Below, piece by piece: positions 9,764-20,160 of a DNA stretch of 64,000 bases. The first letter of the stretch is position 1, and the number at the start of each line of letters is the position of its first letter. A program made the translations under genes and the position numbers. This DNA is from Geotalea toluenoxydans JCM 15764 (lineage in GTDB: Bacteria; Desulfobacterota; Desulfuromonadia; Geobacterales; Geobacteraceae): the NCBI RefSeq assembly GCF_001311985.1, contig NZ_BBCJ01000017.1, positions 1 to 64,000 of the forward strand. The letters run 5' to 3'. Under the pieces are notes generated by a model, which was not told where the DNA came from, searched no databases, and saw only the letters and a program-made list of their open reading frames with translations.

Positions 9764-9792
9764 TTGAACATTTTATCCAGAAGATGTATTCT
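9764..9792 (+). promoter_or_regulatory. Sigma70-like promoter of the OB-fold protein gene
   Basis: TTGAAC and TATTCT with a 17-base spacer, about 50 bases before the start codon, in the AT-rich divergent gap. A GAGGA ribosome binding site follows six bases before the ATG. Confidence 0.5.
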
Positions 9793-9844
9793 TTTTAAGC
9801 TTTTGACTAATTAACCAATCAAGTCCAAACAGTGAGGATCTTTC

Positions 9845-10640
9845 ATGACGCCAGATGCAAAAAAAATATTCCTTTTCATTTCCCTTGCCGCCGTATTTGC
9901 CGGTGGCAATGCCGCTTTCGCCAATCCCCAGGCTGCACTTACCCTTTCCGAAAAAGAAAAGGAAATAGCACGGAAGGAGCAGGAACTGGATGAGAAGCTG
10001 AATCGCGAAGCAAATCCCAAGATTTCAGGCAAGATCGAGGAAACCATGGACAGCGGCAGCTATACCTACGTGCTGCTGGCCAACGGGGAGAAAAAGACCT
10101 GGGTTGCCATGCCCCAGATGAAGGTGGCAGTAGGGCAGGAATTGATCTTCAATTGCAACAACGAGATGTGGAATTTCAAGAGCAGGTCCTTGGAGCGGAC
10201 TTTCGAACGAATCTATTTCTGTAATGCGCCGGAGAAAACGGTCGGCGGTACAGACGATGGCAAGATGGCCGGAAAAGCTTCTGCCGGCAGCGCCGGCGCC
10301 GTAGCGTCTCCTGCGAGAAGATAAGGGTGGAAAAGGCGATTGGCACCAATGCCTATACCGTTGAGGAGCTCTATTCCAATAAGGAGTCTCTGGATAATAA
10401 AGCGGTAGCTGTAAAGGGAAAGGTGGTTAAGGTTTCTGCAGGAATTATGGGCAAAAACTGGATCCATGTGCAGGACGCAGCGGTGATGCCAATAAAAGGA
10501 CCAACAACCTGGTAGTGACCTCCCAGGATGTTCCTAAGGTCGGCGAGATAGTCACCGTCAACGGGACACTGAGAGCCGACAAGGATTTCGGTGGTGGCTA
10601 TAAATACGCCGTCATCGTGGAAGAGGCTGCCATCAAATAA
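9845..10640 (+). CDS. Secreted protein with two OB-fold-like modules (two frame breaks)
   Basis: An N-terminal signal sequence (to about AFANPQA, residue 29) leads into a short coiled coil of Glu/Lys (SEKEKEIARKEQELDEKL) and a KISGKIEETMDSGSYTYVLL module. A second module, KAVAVKGKVVKVSAGIMGKNWIHVQD, continues through VPKVGEIVTVNGTL to YKYAVIVEEA. Both look like small beta-barrel OB folds of the bacterial OB/tRNA-anti type. Breaks near 10315 and 10488 are each repaired by one base (the second restores QDGSGDAN). A strong terminator follows, so it is monocistronic. Function is unknown; periplasmic ligand binding is a guess. Confidence 0.7.
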
Positions 10641-10660
10641 TTCTCACCCCCTGATAGCGA

Positions 10661-10690
10661 AAAAAGCCCCCTCCACGAAGGGGGCTTTTT
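10661..10690 (+). terminator. Rho-independent terminator after the OB-fold gene
   Basis: AAAAAGCCCCCT, a six-base loop, then AGGGGGCTTTTT: a GC-rich stem extended by A/T pairs and followed by a T run. It separates the OB-fold gene from the cyclase operon. Confidence 0.85.
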
Positions 10691-10723
10691 AATTTTTCTC
10701 CTTACTGCATTCAGGAGGTAAAT

Positions 10724-12827
10724 ATGAACCTCGTTGGATCCCGCCTTGTCAGAATGGCCCTTCTCGCCTTAGCCGCTTTTGGTCTATCCCTGGCACTGTT
10801 TCTTTCCGGCCTTTTCACCACCTTTGAATACAAAGTCTATGACCTGATGTCACGCAACCTGAATCCAGCCAAGGGCCCAGGTGATATTGTCATTGTGAAA
10901 ATCGACCAACAGAGCCTTGATGCCCTGAGCAGCGAGAACATCAACTGGCCATGGCCCCGGCAGATGTATGCCCCCCTCCTGGATTACCTGTCCCAGGCGG
11001 ATGGGGTGCTGGTCGATATCATCTTTACCGAGCCCTCCTCCTACGGCGAAGAAGACGACCTCCTCCTGGCTGAGGCGCTGAAGAAGGCGGGCAATGTTTT
11101 CCTTCCCATCTTTCTGACCAACGACAACCGGCAGATGGGAGCGGAAGAACTGGCGTTCATGAAGAAAAGCGCCATGCCCCATGTCCTCTCCACCCGTCTT
11201 ATCTACCAGTCTGCTATAACCAATATCGAAAATATCCGAACCGCCGCCCTCGGTGCAGGAAACGTGGTCATGAAACCCGATGCCGACGGCACCTATCGTC
11301 GGGTGCCGCTCTCCTTCCGGTTTCGCACTGAAACAATCCCCAATTTCGTTCTGGCAAGCCTGCTGAAGGATAAAAAGATAACTGTGCAGGGGGGGAAGCT
11401 GTCTGCCGCAAACAAGCCGCTGCCGCTTTTGGGGGATTCGCTGCTGCTTCGTTTTTATTCGGCCCCGGAACCCTTTACCATAATTTCCGCCGCCGATATT
11501 TTCAAGTCGTCCATTGACAGCGAAGCAGGCAGGACGCCGGTTATTGCCAGGGATTTTTTCAAGGGGAAAAAGGTTTTTATCGGCCTCACTGCAGCTGGGC
11601 TCTATGATCTGAAGCCTACTCCCATAACCGCCGTTTCAACGGGGGTCATGGTCCATGCCACGGCGATGGACAACCTGCTGCACAGGCACTACATCAGGCA
11701 GCTGCCGTCTTTCGCATCCGTTGTCCTCATGTTCCTTCTGTCGGCGGCCATTTGCCTCTTTGTCCTCACCCATCATAAATTCAGCACCAACCTGGCATTC
11801 TTTGCTGCAGCAGCGGCTTTTGTCCTTGGCCTGTCCGGCATGCTTTTCAAGAACGGCATCTACCTGCAGGTGGTTCCTTCTGCGACAGCCCTGGTAGTTG
11901 CATGATTGCTTCCGTTGCCTTTAGCTATGCCACGGAAGGGAAAGAGCGGCGCTTTGTCCGCCGTGCTTTTGCCCAGTACATGGATGAAACACTGGTCGAT
12001 TACCTGCTGCAGAATCCCGACCTGATCAAGCCGGGGGGCCAGCGGCGGCGGGTCTCGGTCTTTTTTGCCGATATTGCCGGCTTCACCACCATAGCCGAGA
12101 GATTGCCGGCTGAGGCCACAGCGAAGATACTCCACACGGCCCTCAACACCTTCAGCGAGGTCATCATCCGCAACCATGGCGTCATCGACAAGTATATCGG
12201 CGACTGCATAATGGCCTTCTGGGGGGCACCCATCGCCAGTGAAAATGACGAGTTGAATGCCTGCCGCGCCGCAGTAGAGTGCCAGGAGGCCCTGGTGGAG
12301 ATCAATCGTGGCTGATAGCAGATGGATTGACGGAAATAGCCATCCGCATCGGCATAAACTCCGGGGATGCCATCGTCGGCAACCTGGGAAGCGACCGGCT
12401 CTTCGATTTCACCGCCATCGGCGATACGGTCAACCTTGCTTCCCGCCTGGAATCGGCCAACAAATATTTCAAGACCAGGATCATGGTCAGCGAGGATACG
12501 TTCAGCCGCACGGGAGATGCCTTTATTTCAAGGGAACTGGGGCTGATCGAGGTGAAAGGCAAGTCTCAGCCGATCAGGATCTATGAACTGCTGGTGGCGG
12601 TGGACCGCTCGGAACTGGAGGTCAAAGCTTTTGCAGAAGCCTATGGGGAGGCGTACCGGATGTTCACCGGCGGCAACTGGCAGGAGGCTGCCGATCTCTT
12701 TGCTTCTTTTCTCAAAACTTATCCCGGTGACGGGCCTGCCGCCTATTATTTGAAATGGTGCGCCGATCTGCAGGCAAATCCACCATTGACTAATGACTGG
12801 AATGTGATAAAAATGACCGAGAAATGA
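10724..12827 (+). CDS. CHASE2-domain class III adenylate/guanylate cyclase (two frame breaks)
   Basis: Membrane signalling enzyme making cAMP or cGMP. Order: an N-terminal helix (residues 10-30), a periplasmic CHASE2 domain (DIVIVKIDQQSL, then WPWPRQMYAPLLDYL), three closely spaced membrane helices, and a class III cyclase domain with VSVFFADIAGFTT (metal-binding Asp), KYIGDCIMAFWGAP (second Asp) and IRIGINSGDAIVGNLGS. A short helical, TPR-like tail follows. Breaks near 11904 and 12312 each need one base. Ribosome binding site AGGAGG lies eight bases before the ATG. The next gene overlaps its stop as ATGA, opening a coupled envelope-related operon. Confidence 0.9.
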
Positions 12828-13294
12828 AAACCATTAAAACCATCATAACGGGAGTCGTCTTCCTGCAACTTTGCGGCATCTCCCTGGCTGCCGATTCGGC
12901 GCGGGTCATTGTCAAGGAGAACGCCATCCGGGAGCAGTGCCGCTTCTTTTCACCGGTGAAGGCCAAGATCCGGCTCAATGATCTTTTGACCATCACCGGC
13001 AAAAGCGGTGACTGGTACAAGGCCACCTTCAAAGGGATCAACGGGTGCGTTCACAAAAGCGCCATCGAGCAGAAGTCTTTCAAGTTGGGAAGCCTTGCCG
13101 GCTCCAAGGGAAGGACTGCATCCAAAGACGAGGTCTCCCTTGCCGGGAAGGGTTTCAATCCCCAGGTGGAGGCATCATATAAGGGAAGTCATCCCGAAGC
13201 GGATTTTCGCACCGTCGACACCATCGAGGGGTTCAAGGTGAGCAGCGAGAATTTGGGCGAGTTCCTGAAAAACGGGGGATTGAACGAGCAATGA
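12824..13294 (+). CDS. Periplasmic SH3-like domain protein
   Basis: A 156-residue secreted protein with a signal peptide (cleavage likely after ISLAA, residue 23) and one bacterial SH3 module: ARVIVKENAIREQC, then LTITGKSGDWYKATFKGINGCVHKSAI. The C-terminal third (GKGFNPQVEASYK and on) is not an SH3 repeat. Bacterial SH3 modules usually bind cell-wall peptides. It overlaps both neighbours by four bases, so its output is tied to the cyclase before it and the M48 peptidase after it. Confidence 0.75.
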   Translation: MKTIKTIITGVVFLQLCGISLAADSARVIVKENAIREQCRFFSPVKAKIRLNDLLTITGKSGDWYKATFKGINGCVHKSAIEQKSFKLGSLAGSKGRTASKDEVSLAGKGFNPQVEASYKGSHPEADFRTVDTIEGFKVSSENLGEFLKNGGLNEQ

Positions 13295-14154
13295 CCAGGA
13301 AACTGCTTTATATGGCCCTGGCCGGCTCGCTGCTCCTGACCGGCTGCCGGCTTGACAATCTTTCTGCAGACCAGATCAACCTGATCACCAGCTCCGTTTC
13401 CTCTACGTTCAAGGCTGCCCGGCCCATCAGCGAGGAAGAAGAATATTACGTGGGGCGTGCCGTGGCCGCCAAAATTCTCACCTCGTACCGGCTGGTCAAT
13501 AACAGGAAGCTGACCGACTATGTGAATCTGGTCGGCCAGGCAGTGGCTATTCACTCGGAGAAGCCATTCACCTTCGGCGGCTACCATTTTGCCGTTCTGG
13601 ACAGCAGCGAAATGAATGCCTTCGCCTGTCCTGGGGGCATTATCTTCATCACCCGCGGCATGGTGGATGCTGTTAAGAATGAGGATGAACTGGCGGCAGT
13701 GCTGGCCCATGAGGTCGGCCACATCAATCACCGTGACGGCATTGGCGCCATATCCCAGTCCCGCTGGACCGAGGCGCTGACCACCATCGGCAGCGAAGCG
13801 GCAAAGACCTACGGTTCCAAGGATGTGGCAAAGCTGGTCGGGCTGTTTGAAGGCTCCATCGATGATGTCTTCAAGACCCTGGTTGTCAACGGTTATGGGC
13901 GCAGCCAGGAATATGCCGCTGATCAGGCATCGCTCAATTACCTTACCGCTACCGGTTACGATCCCCATGCCCTGAAGGCTTTTCTGGACAGGCTAGTTTC
14001 CCGGAACGAGGGCTCGGAGGGGGGCATCATGAAAACCCACCCTGCAACCAGGGACCGGGTAGACAATGTTGCCGCCAACATGCCGCAACAGCAGACTGAC
14101 ACCGCCCATTTCAAGGAGCGGAGCCGCCGGTTTGCCTCGGTGATGGGTAAATAA
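13291..14154 (+). CDS. M48-family zinc metallopeptidase lipoprotein
   Basis: Lipobox LLTGC puts the lipidated Cys at residue 19. The peptidase domain has the zinc motif HEVGH (H140-H144) and a downstream EYAAD providing the third ligand. A C-terminal KTHPATRDRVDN motif matches the conserved HP.T..R of BepA/LoiP-like outer-membrane quality-control peptidases. It probably acts at the inner face of the outer membrane, on misfolded outer-membrane or cell-wall proteins. Start codon overlap (ATGA) couples it to the SH3 protein gene. Confidence 0.9.
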   Translation: MTRKLLYMALAGSLLLTGCRLDNLSADQINLITSSVSSTFKAARPISEEEEYYVGRAVAAKILTSYRLVNNRKLTDYVNLVGQAVAIHSEKPFTFGGYHFAVLDSSEMNAFACPGGIIFITRGMVDAVKNEDELAAVLAHEVGHINHRDGIGAISQSRWTEALTTIGSEAAKTYGSKDVAKLVGLFEGSIDDVFKTLVVNGYGRSQEYAADQASLNYLTATGYDPHALKAFLDRLVSRNEGSEGGIMKTHPATRDRVDNVAANMPQQQTDTAHFKERSRRFASVMGK

Positions 14155-14193
14155 GCAGTTTCTGCACACATCTCCTGCCGACGATGGAATTTC

Positions 14194-15425
14194 ATGACTC
14201 TCACCGCGCTTATCTGTTACTTGCTCGTTGCCGCTGCCGGCTACTTTCTTCGTTTTCTCAATCTGCAGCACCTGAAGAAACATGGCTCGGAAATCCCTCC
14301 CGGCTTTGAAGAGGCCATTGACGCCGGCACCCTGGCAAAAACCTCCGCATATACAGTGGAGCAGAGCAGGCTCGGTCTGGTCGAATCAATTTTCGACAAC
14401 ATTCTGCTGCTCTTTTTTCTCTTTGGCGGCCTGATTACCGTCTATGACGGATTCATTGCTCCCTCAGCAGTTCTTTCATCTGGAACGGGGTGCTCTTTTT
14501 CCTTATTCTCACCCTCATCCAAACGGTGCTCGATCTTCCCTTCAGCCTTTACGGCACCTTTCGCCTGGAAAAGCGCTTCGGCTTCAATACCACTACTCCT
14601 CAGGTGTGGGTTTCCGACCTCTTCAAATCCACGGCGTTATCGACGGTGATTCTCGTCATGCTGACCTCCGGCGCCCTTGCTTTGGTGCGATGGAGCCAGC
14701 AACTGTGGTGGCTGTGGGTATGGGCTTTTTTTGCCGCCGTCTCCATCTTTTTCATGTATGTCTCCCCCTATATCATCGAGCCCCTCTTCCACAAGTTCGA
14801 ACCGGTCAAGGACGCGGAGTTGGAAGGAGACATTCGCGATCTTATGGAAAAGGCCGGACTTCACGTGAGTCGGGTCATGCAGATGGATGCCTCCCGGCGC
14901 AGCCGCCATTCCAATGCCTATTTTACCGGCATTGGCCGGGTCAAGCGGATCGTTCTCTACGATACTCTTCTGGAGCAGATGGACAGGCACGAGATCCTGG
15001 CCATCCTGGCCCACGAGGTTGGACACTGGAAGAAAGGGCATGTGTGGAAGCGCCTGGTGATCACCGAAATTTCTGCCCTGGCGGCACTTTACCTTTCTTA
15101 CCTGCTTCTTGAATGGGGAGGGCTGCCGTCGGTGCTTGGCCTGACACAGCTCTCCTTTGCAGGGCAACTGGTGGTCCTCGGCTTCATCAGTTCCGTCATC
15201 ATGTTTCCCTTCACCGCTGTCTCAAGCTGGTTCTCGCGCCGCCACGAGTGGGAGGCCGATCAATTCTCCAGGGAGCTGACAGGGAACCCTGCTGCTTTGG
15301 CAACGGCCCTTGTCAAACTGAACAGGGAAAACCTTGGCAATCTCCACCCCCATCCGGTTTATGCCAAATTTTACTATTCGCACCCCCCGGTTGTTGAAAG
15401 GGTTGCGCGGTTGCGGCAGCCATAG
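14194..15425 (+). CDS. Ste24-like M48 CAAX-type membrane metallopeptidase (one frame break)
   Basis: Integral-membrane zinc peptidase of about 410 residues. Several N-terminal membrane helices lead to LPFSLYGTFRLEKRFGFN, the signature stretch of Ste24 proteins, then ILAHEVGHWKKGH (zinc motif) and SRRHEWEADQFS (third ligand). The frame breaks near 14465; one extra base restores FIASLSSSFIWNG. It follows the lipoprotein peptidase after 39 bases, so two M48 enzymes, one at the outer and one at the inner membrane, share an operon with the CHASE2 cyclase. Bacteria lack most prenylated substrates, so the role is probably membrane protein quality control. Confidence 0.85.
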
Positions 15426-15541
15426 GCTTGGCAGTGGTACTCACTGTGCATGGGTTTCGGTTAATATTATGGCGGTTGCAGTGTAACTTCAAAGCCTTGG
15501 GTATGAGAAGCCGGAGAAAATAACGGTGATGGTTGAATTGC

Positions 15542-15573
15542 AAAAGGCCCGGCGGGATTTCCTGCCGGGCTTC
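15542..15573 (-). terminator. Terminator of the type II secretion operon
   Basis: Stem GCCCGGC...GCCGGGC around AGGAAATCCC; on the minus strand it ends in CCTTTT. It lies just downstream of gspN and may also stop the convergent Ste24 gene. Confidence 0.7.
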
Positions 15574-15597
15574 TTGCTTTGCAGGCGGATTGGTTCT

Positions 15598-16437
15598 TTA
15601 CATGATCGAGGGCTTGCCGAGGGTTCCCCGCACCGGCAGCTGGTAATGTCCGGGGGATGTCTGGTATTTGAGAAGCAGCAGGAAGACGAACTTCTGTTTT
15701 TCCAGGAACTCAGGCCTGGGCATCAGTTCCAGGGTCAGGTTCAGGGGGGCCACGCTCATGGGATTGATCAGGGGCATGTCTCCCTTGAGACGTGTGTAAA
15801 GTCCTTCGCCATCAAAGGTCAGGCTTTCAAGATTTGCCCTGCCGCCGCCGATCTTCAGCATTCCTTGCACGGTTTTATAGGTGGCATCGGGTAGTGGCAT
15901 GGCGCCTATCTTTACTCCTTGCAGCTGAGCATCCTTCACTGCCAGCTGCAGCTGGCCGGTTGCAGCTGCCTGTTTTCCCCTGATCGTTCCTTTTCCTCTC
16001 AGCTCTCCCTTGACCTGGGCGCCGGTTACCGTCTGGAAAAAGGGAATGTCTTCCAGTCGTACGCCGGCCATCTCGAACTTCAGGCTCCCTTTTTTCAGGG
16101 GACTGAACTCGCCGTCAATGACCCCTTTGCCGATGCTGCCATGGTAGCCGAAGACAATTCTGCCAAGAAAGAGCGGCAGGACCCGCAGTTTGACTGAAGC
16201 CTTGTCCAGCCGGATCACTGCCCCCTTTTCCGTACCGATCTCCACACCGCTGCCCCGTATGCCCAAGGGAAAGGCCAGGCCGAAGCTCCTGGTATGGAGG
16301 GTATAGCCTTCCCTGGCCAGTGCCCGGGCAAAAACCTCCTGCAGTTCTTTCCCCGGAACGAACAGGATGGTGAGGGCGATGAAACAGATTATGGCAGCCG
16401 GGATGCCTGCACCGAACAGGATAAGAGGACGTTTCAT
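15598..16437 (-). CDS. gspN: Type II secretion system protein GspN
   Basis: A bitopic protein of 279 residues: N-terminal helix (residues 8-30) and a large periplasmic region rich in beta strands with repeated glycine-containing hairpins (FPLGIRGSGVEIG, GELRGKGTIRGK). This AsmA/GspN-like architecture and its place as the last gene after gspM identify it. GspN is an accessory part of the inner-membrane assembly platform. Its start overlaps gspM's end by four bases. The frame is intact. Confidence 0.85.
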   Translation of the reverse strand: MKRPLILFGAGIPAAIICFIALTILFVPGKELQEVFARALAREGYTLHTRSFGLAFPLGIRGSGVEIGTEKGAVIRLDKASVKLRVLPLFLGRIVFGYHGSIGKGVIDGEFSPLKKGSLKFEMAGVRLEDIPFFQTVTGAQVKGELRGKGTIRGKQAAATGQLQLAVKDAQLQGVKIGAMPLPDATYKTVQGMLKIGGGRANLESLTFDGEGLYTRLKGDMPLINPMSVAPLNLTLELMPRPEFLEKQKFVFLLLLKYQTSPGHYQLPVRGTLGKPSIM

Positions 16438-16982
16438 CGAGTTCCTTGCTGTGAAGCTTTGATCAGCGCGACGGTCAGGGTAAGGTCAAGCCTGGACGGG
16501 TCGTCGAAGCGGGTTTTTAGGAGGGCTTTCTTCACCACCACCGGTTTCGCCCCTTTTTCCAGTTTGTAGATGAGATTCACCGCATCATTGGCAGAAAGTC
16601 CCTCCATCTTGACCTCCGCCGCGTCCTCCACAAAACCTGGTCGGTCTTCGCCCTTGACCGGCTTGATCTGGGTGTTTTTGCCCTTGATACCGATTTCCTC
16701 GACGATCTTTGCCGGCGAATCGTCGGGACGCGTGGCGGCGAGGCGGTTGGAAAGCTTCTGGGCGCCGATATTCGCTTCCATGAAGCGTGCCTTCAGAGTG
16801 AGCATCTCTGTTATATCCGCTTCCCGTGCAGCTCTTTTTTTCTCCAGGCGGGTAATTCTGCCGTTGATGGTCGACAGGATCACGGCCAGGATGAGGACCG
16901 CGGCCAGGGCCATTCCCCATCGCAGGCGGGTTTTTTCATCCATGCTTTGCATGGTTTCCATGAGGAGGTGCATGTATTTCAT
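16434..16982 (-). CDS. gspM: Type II secretion system protein GspM
   Basis: A 182-residue bitopic protein: helix at about residues 21-40, a coiled coil (NGRITRLEKKRAAREADI), then a ferredoxin-like domain ending in LDLTLTVALIKAS. GspM/PilO-like proteins pair with GspL in the assembly platform that links the ATPase to the pseudopilus. ATGA overlaps tie it to gspL and gspN. The sequence is poorly conserved in the family, so position carries much of the evidence. Confidence 0.85.
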   Translation of the reverse strand: MKYMHLLMETMQSMDEKTRLRWGMALAAVLILAVILSTINGRITRLEKKRAAREADITEMLTLKARFMEANIGAQKLSNRLAATRPDDSPAKIVEEIGIKGKNTQIKPVKGEDRPGFVEDAAEVKMEGLSANDAVNLIYKLEKGAKPVVVKKALLKTRFDDPSRLDLTLTVALIKASQQGTR

Positions 16983-18298
16983 ATGGTTCCCTCCTTGAGC
17001 GTGCCACGGAGAACGAAGGTGACGCTGCCATCCGGTTTCGATTTGGTTTCGCTAACCTCGGCACCGGACAACAGCGATGCCGATTTGGTTTTAAAATCAT
17101 TTACCGCCTGGAATGATTTTGCATCACCCTTTAACCGCACCTGGTTTCCGTCAATCTCCGCTTCGAAGACGCCGAAAATGTCGTCCCCCTTTGCTTCCGC
17201 CAGGGTTTTCAGAACAATGAGGGTATTGCTGGAGGCCTTGCCGCTGTTCAGCCGCTTGATCTCCGAGCGGAGTTCGGCAACCTCATCGACAGCTTTTTGC
17301 GGGTGGGAAAGACCTCCCGATATATCTTGTTGATAGAGCTGTTCAGTGAATCCAGGTCCTTTTTCACCAGATACCAGCGGAGACCGGCTTCGGCAAAAAG
17401 CAGTGCAACCACGCAGCCTGCAAGGATCATTGACAGGCGCAGCTTTTTCCGCGTTTTTGCCGTCCCGGCCGTATAAGCAAGATCGCCGCTACGTAGGTTT
17501 ATGGCATCTCCGGCAATGACAGCCCGGGCCACCGCATATGCGCCGGCAAGATCCCTGGCCGCGTCGGCATCTCCGGCAAAGGTTTCGGCAAATTCCCCAT
17601 CGATGGCCAGGGGGGAAATGGATGCAGCCGCCGGGGAAGTGCCCGGTGCATCCTGCCTCGAATGCCCGCCATGGGCAAAAGCTCGCTCAACGGCAGTCCC
17701 TTTGGCGATTTCCACGGCAGCCAGGTTCTTGCCGTCTCACTTTCGCCCCCTGCCAATACCCGGAAAAAGATCGGCTTTTTATCCTGGTAGACAACCAACG
17801 ACTCGCCGTCGGTAAGGGCGACCGTGCCGGTGCCGGCTTCTGCGGGATAAGGCTCTGCCAGTTGAAAAGTGAAGCGGTAACTATTTCCGGCTCCAGCCCC
17901 TTTTCGACCAGAAGGGCAATTGTCTCCTGCAGCCAGTGGTGTTTGGCCCAGACCGCCAGGACCTTTCCCTCGGTAAGGGGCAGTGCATCGAACACCAGTT
18001 GGTCCGTATCCACAGCGGTCTCACCCTTCAGCTCCAGCGGCAGCAGTTCCCTCACCTTGCGCCGGTCGGCAATGGGCAGCTCCATTTCCCGCATGAACAG
18101 GTGATTTGATGGAATAGCCAGGATCACCCTTCGTTCCTCGGCCTTTTTCGCGGCAAATTCCTGCAAGAGCACTGGCAGCGAGTCTTCCTGGCTTAAGGGG
18201 TGCCGTGCAGCTTCTATAAAACTAAGCTCTCCCCGCTTGCTGCGGAAATTGGCAAAGACCAGCTCATTTCTCTTCAGTTGGATGATGAGCAGATTCAT
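16979..18298 (-). CDS. gspL: Type II secretion system protein GspL (three frame breaks)
   Basis: The cytoplasmic N-terminus has the actin-like PilM/GspL fold (RRVILAIPSNHLFMREMELP, then KVRELLPLELKGE). After a linker come one membrane helix (LSMILAGCVVALLFAEAG), a coiled coil and a small periplasmic ferredoxin-like domain ending in TFVLRGTLKEGTI. GspL recruits the ATPase GspE to the membrane. Breaks near 17850, 17722 and 17300 are each repaired by one base, giving about 440 residues. The start shares one base with gspK's stop (TGATG). Confidence 0.85.
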
Positions 18299-19221
18299 CA
18301 GTATTCTCTCCAGTATAAAACAGTGGGTGTCATGCCGGATGGGCGAACCACCGCTTCCACCAGCCGGCTGGTCTCTTTGACGAAGGCCTCGGACTGGATA
18401 CGATAGACGGCTCCCTTGGCGGTGATAAGCAGCATCAGCTCCTGGGCAATGGTTTCAAAACCTGCAACTTGCGCCAGCTCGGAGGCATTTTTAAAAGGGG
18501 TTGTCTTGCGCCGGTCGAGAATCCGCGTCGCCAAGTCGTCGGTTATGTTGTCCGATAATGCAGTCAGAACCTCTTTGGGGGCGGTATTAATATTGATCAT
18601 AGCCGCCACTGATGCAGGGTCAGCATAAACCGTAACAAACGGTCTCAGTTTGGCAACAACACTGCTGTCGAATCCCTTGATCAGTCTCAGTTCCTCCGTG
18701 GTGTCCAGTTTGCCGTTTTTTGCCGGGTAAGGAGGCTTCAGCCTGTTGTAGTAGGCTGATTCAGCCCCTGCCGGGCGTGGCTCTTCATTGACATCCAGCC
18801 AGTCCACAAGGGCGTCGAGCAGATCCTGGGAAAGGCCCAATTTCTTGAAGAGGCGTACCGCCATGTTATACTGGCGCTGGTCAACTGTTCCGTTAGTCCC
18901 GACAAGGTAGTTAAGATTCAGCTTGCCGCTTTCCTCGGCGATGGAGATCACCAGTTTTCCCTGCTCTTCTTCAAAAATCAGGGGCTGGGCCCATGGATCA
19001 AGGAGAGAGGAGTAGGTCTGCAGCGACTGTGTGTACTGGAGCAGCCTGTTTCCGCCTTCCACTCCCGACGCAGCCAGAATGCTCGCCTGTTGGGCCGCAA
19101 CGTAGTTATGGCTGACTGAGGTGTCCACATAGACTTCATCGACGAACTGGACTGATAATGCCACCAGCAGGGCGGTAATGAGCAACGTTATGACCAGGGC
19201 AAAGCCGCGCTGGTCTTTCAC
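18298..19221 (-). CDS. gspK: Type II secretion minor pseudopilin GspK
   Basis: Minor pseudopilin at the pilus tip. A short leader (VKDQRG) precedes the prepilin peptidase site G/FALVITLLITALLVALSVQF, where the usual Glu at +5 is absent, as is typical of GspK. The large globular domain contains NTAPKEVLTALSDNI and NASELAQVAGF, helix-hairpin-like GspK signatures. The start is GTG, overlapping gspJ's stop as GTGA. About 307 residues, in the family's range, with an intact frame. Confidence 0.9.
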   Translation of the reverse strand: MKDQRGFALVITLLITALLVALSVQFVDEVYVDTSVSHNYVAAQQASILAASGVEGGNRLLQYTQSLQTYSSLLDPWAQPLIFEEEQGKLVISIAEESGKLNLNYLVGTNGTVDQRQYNMAVRLFKKLGLSQDLLDALVDWLDVNEEPRPAGAESAYYNRLKPPYPAKNGKLDTTEELRLIKGFDSSVVAKLRPFVTVYADPASVAAMININTAPKEVLTALSDNITDDLATRILDRRKTTPFKNASELAQVAGFETIAQELMLLITAKGAVYRIQSEAFVKETSRLVEAVVRPSGMTPTVLYWREY

Positions 19222-19838
19222 GGGCCGGCAATCCTGGGGGTGGCGATGGCGGTATATTCCACCGGTTTGTTCCCTTCCTTGATCCGCAGGGTGATCCTCA
19301 CCGATTTGGGCAGGACATTGTTCAAGGTCGTATCCCAGCTTCTTACCCACTTGCCGCCGTCGAAACATTCCACGAGAAAGCCTTCCAGCTCCTCCATCTG
19401 CGGATACGGATCCGGCTTGAAATCAAAATGAGAATCCTTCGCCCGGCGGACAAGGAAAATCCGGTTGTCCTTTTCAACGGGTTCGTAGGCAATTTCCATC
19501 AGGTCGGAAACGGGTGCCGTACCGAAATTCGGCGCGACGATTGAAGTGAATCTGATGGTTGAAGCCGGTTTACCGAAGAAATCACGGTCCTCAACAACGA
19601 ACCTGAACTTGTTTTCCACATTGGGCTGACTTGGCTTTCGGAAATAGGTCGAGCTGATTTCCCGGCGCAGCATGTCCAGGGTGGTGCGGATTTCTCTTCT
19701 CGTTTCCATGCCCGATACTGCAGCCTCGCGGCCATTCATCAGTGAGAAGTAGGTGCCGTACAGGGCTCCGCAGATAATGACCAGGAGCGCCATGGCGACT
19801 AACAATTCCAGCAGGGTGAAGCCCTTACTTCTTTGCAT
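19218..19838 (-). CDS. gspJ: Type II secretion minor pseudopilin GspJ
   Basis: Prepilin of about 206 residues: leader MQRSKG, cleavage before FTLLELLVAMALLVIICGALYG with Glu at +5, then the GspJ globular domain (RTTLDMLRREISSTYF and on). GspI, J and K together form the tip that starts pseudopilus assembly. The start chosen is the ATG just before the leader, which overlaps gspI's end by 14 bases; an upstream ATG would add 11 unlikely residues. Confidence 0.9.
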   Translation of the reverse strand: MQRSKGFTLLELLVAMALLVIICGALYGTYFSLMNGREAAVSGMETRREIRTTLDMLRREISSTYFRKPSQPNVENKFRFVVEDRDFFGKPASTIRFTSIVAPNFGTAPVSDLMEIAYEPVEKDNRIFLVRRAKDSHFDFKPDPYPQMEELEGFLVECFDGGKWVRSWDTTLNNVLPKSVRITLRIKEGNKPVEYTAIATPRIAGP

Positions 19839-20160
19839 AATATTGCACCAGGGAGAGGGACTGTTTTTCACCCCAGCTTACGGTCAGGATCAGTTTCTGC
19901 AAGAGCGGGATTTCAGTCGGCATCATTTCCGCCTCCCATGCTATTTCGGGATGGTCGGGGCCGAAAGTTCCCTTTTTTTCCTGAAGGTCCATAAATCCAG
20001 GTTCTTCCAGCTTTGCCCGCGCCAGGAGCATGGCAGACGTCTCTTCTTTGTCCCTGCCGACCACAGACAGGTGGTAGTTGAAGGAAGTGATGACGGTGAG
20101 GATCACTCCTGCCATGATGGCCAAGGCGATCATGATTTCCAGCAGGGTGAAGCCCTTCAC
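19825..20160 (-). CDS. gspI: Type II secretion minor pseudopilin GspI
   Basis: A 111-residue prepilin with the minimal leader MKG before FTLLEIMIALAIMAGVIL, Glu at +5, and a short globular domain ending LILTVSWGEKQSLSLVQYY, where the SW motif is common in GspI. It overlaps gspH by four bases and gspJ by 14. The frame is intact. Confidence 0.9.
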   Translation of the reverse strand: MKGFTLLEIMIALAIMAGVILTVITSFNYHLSVVGRDKEETSAMLLARAKLEEPGFMDLQEKKGTFGPDHPEIAWEAEMMPTEIPLLQKLILTVSWGEKQSLSLVQYYAKK

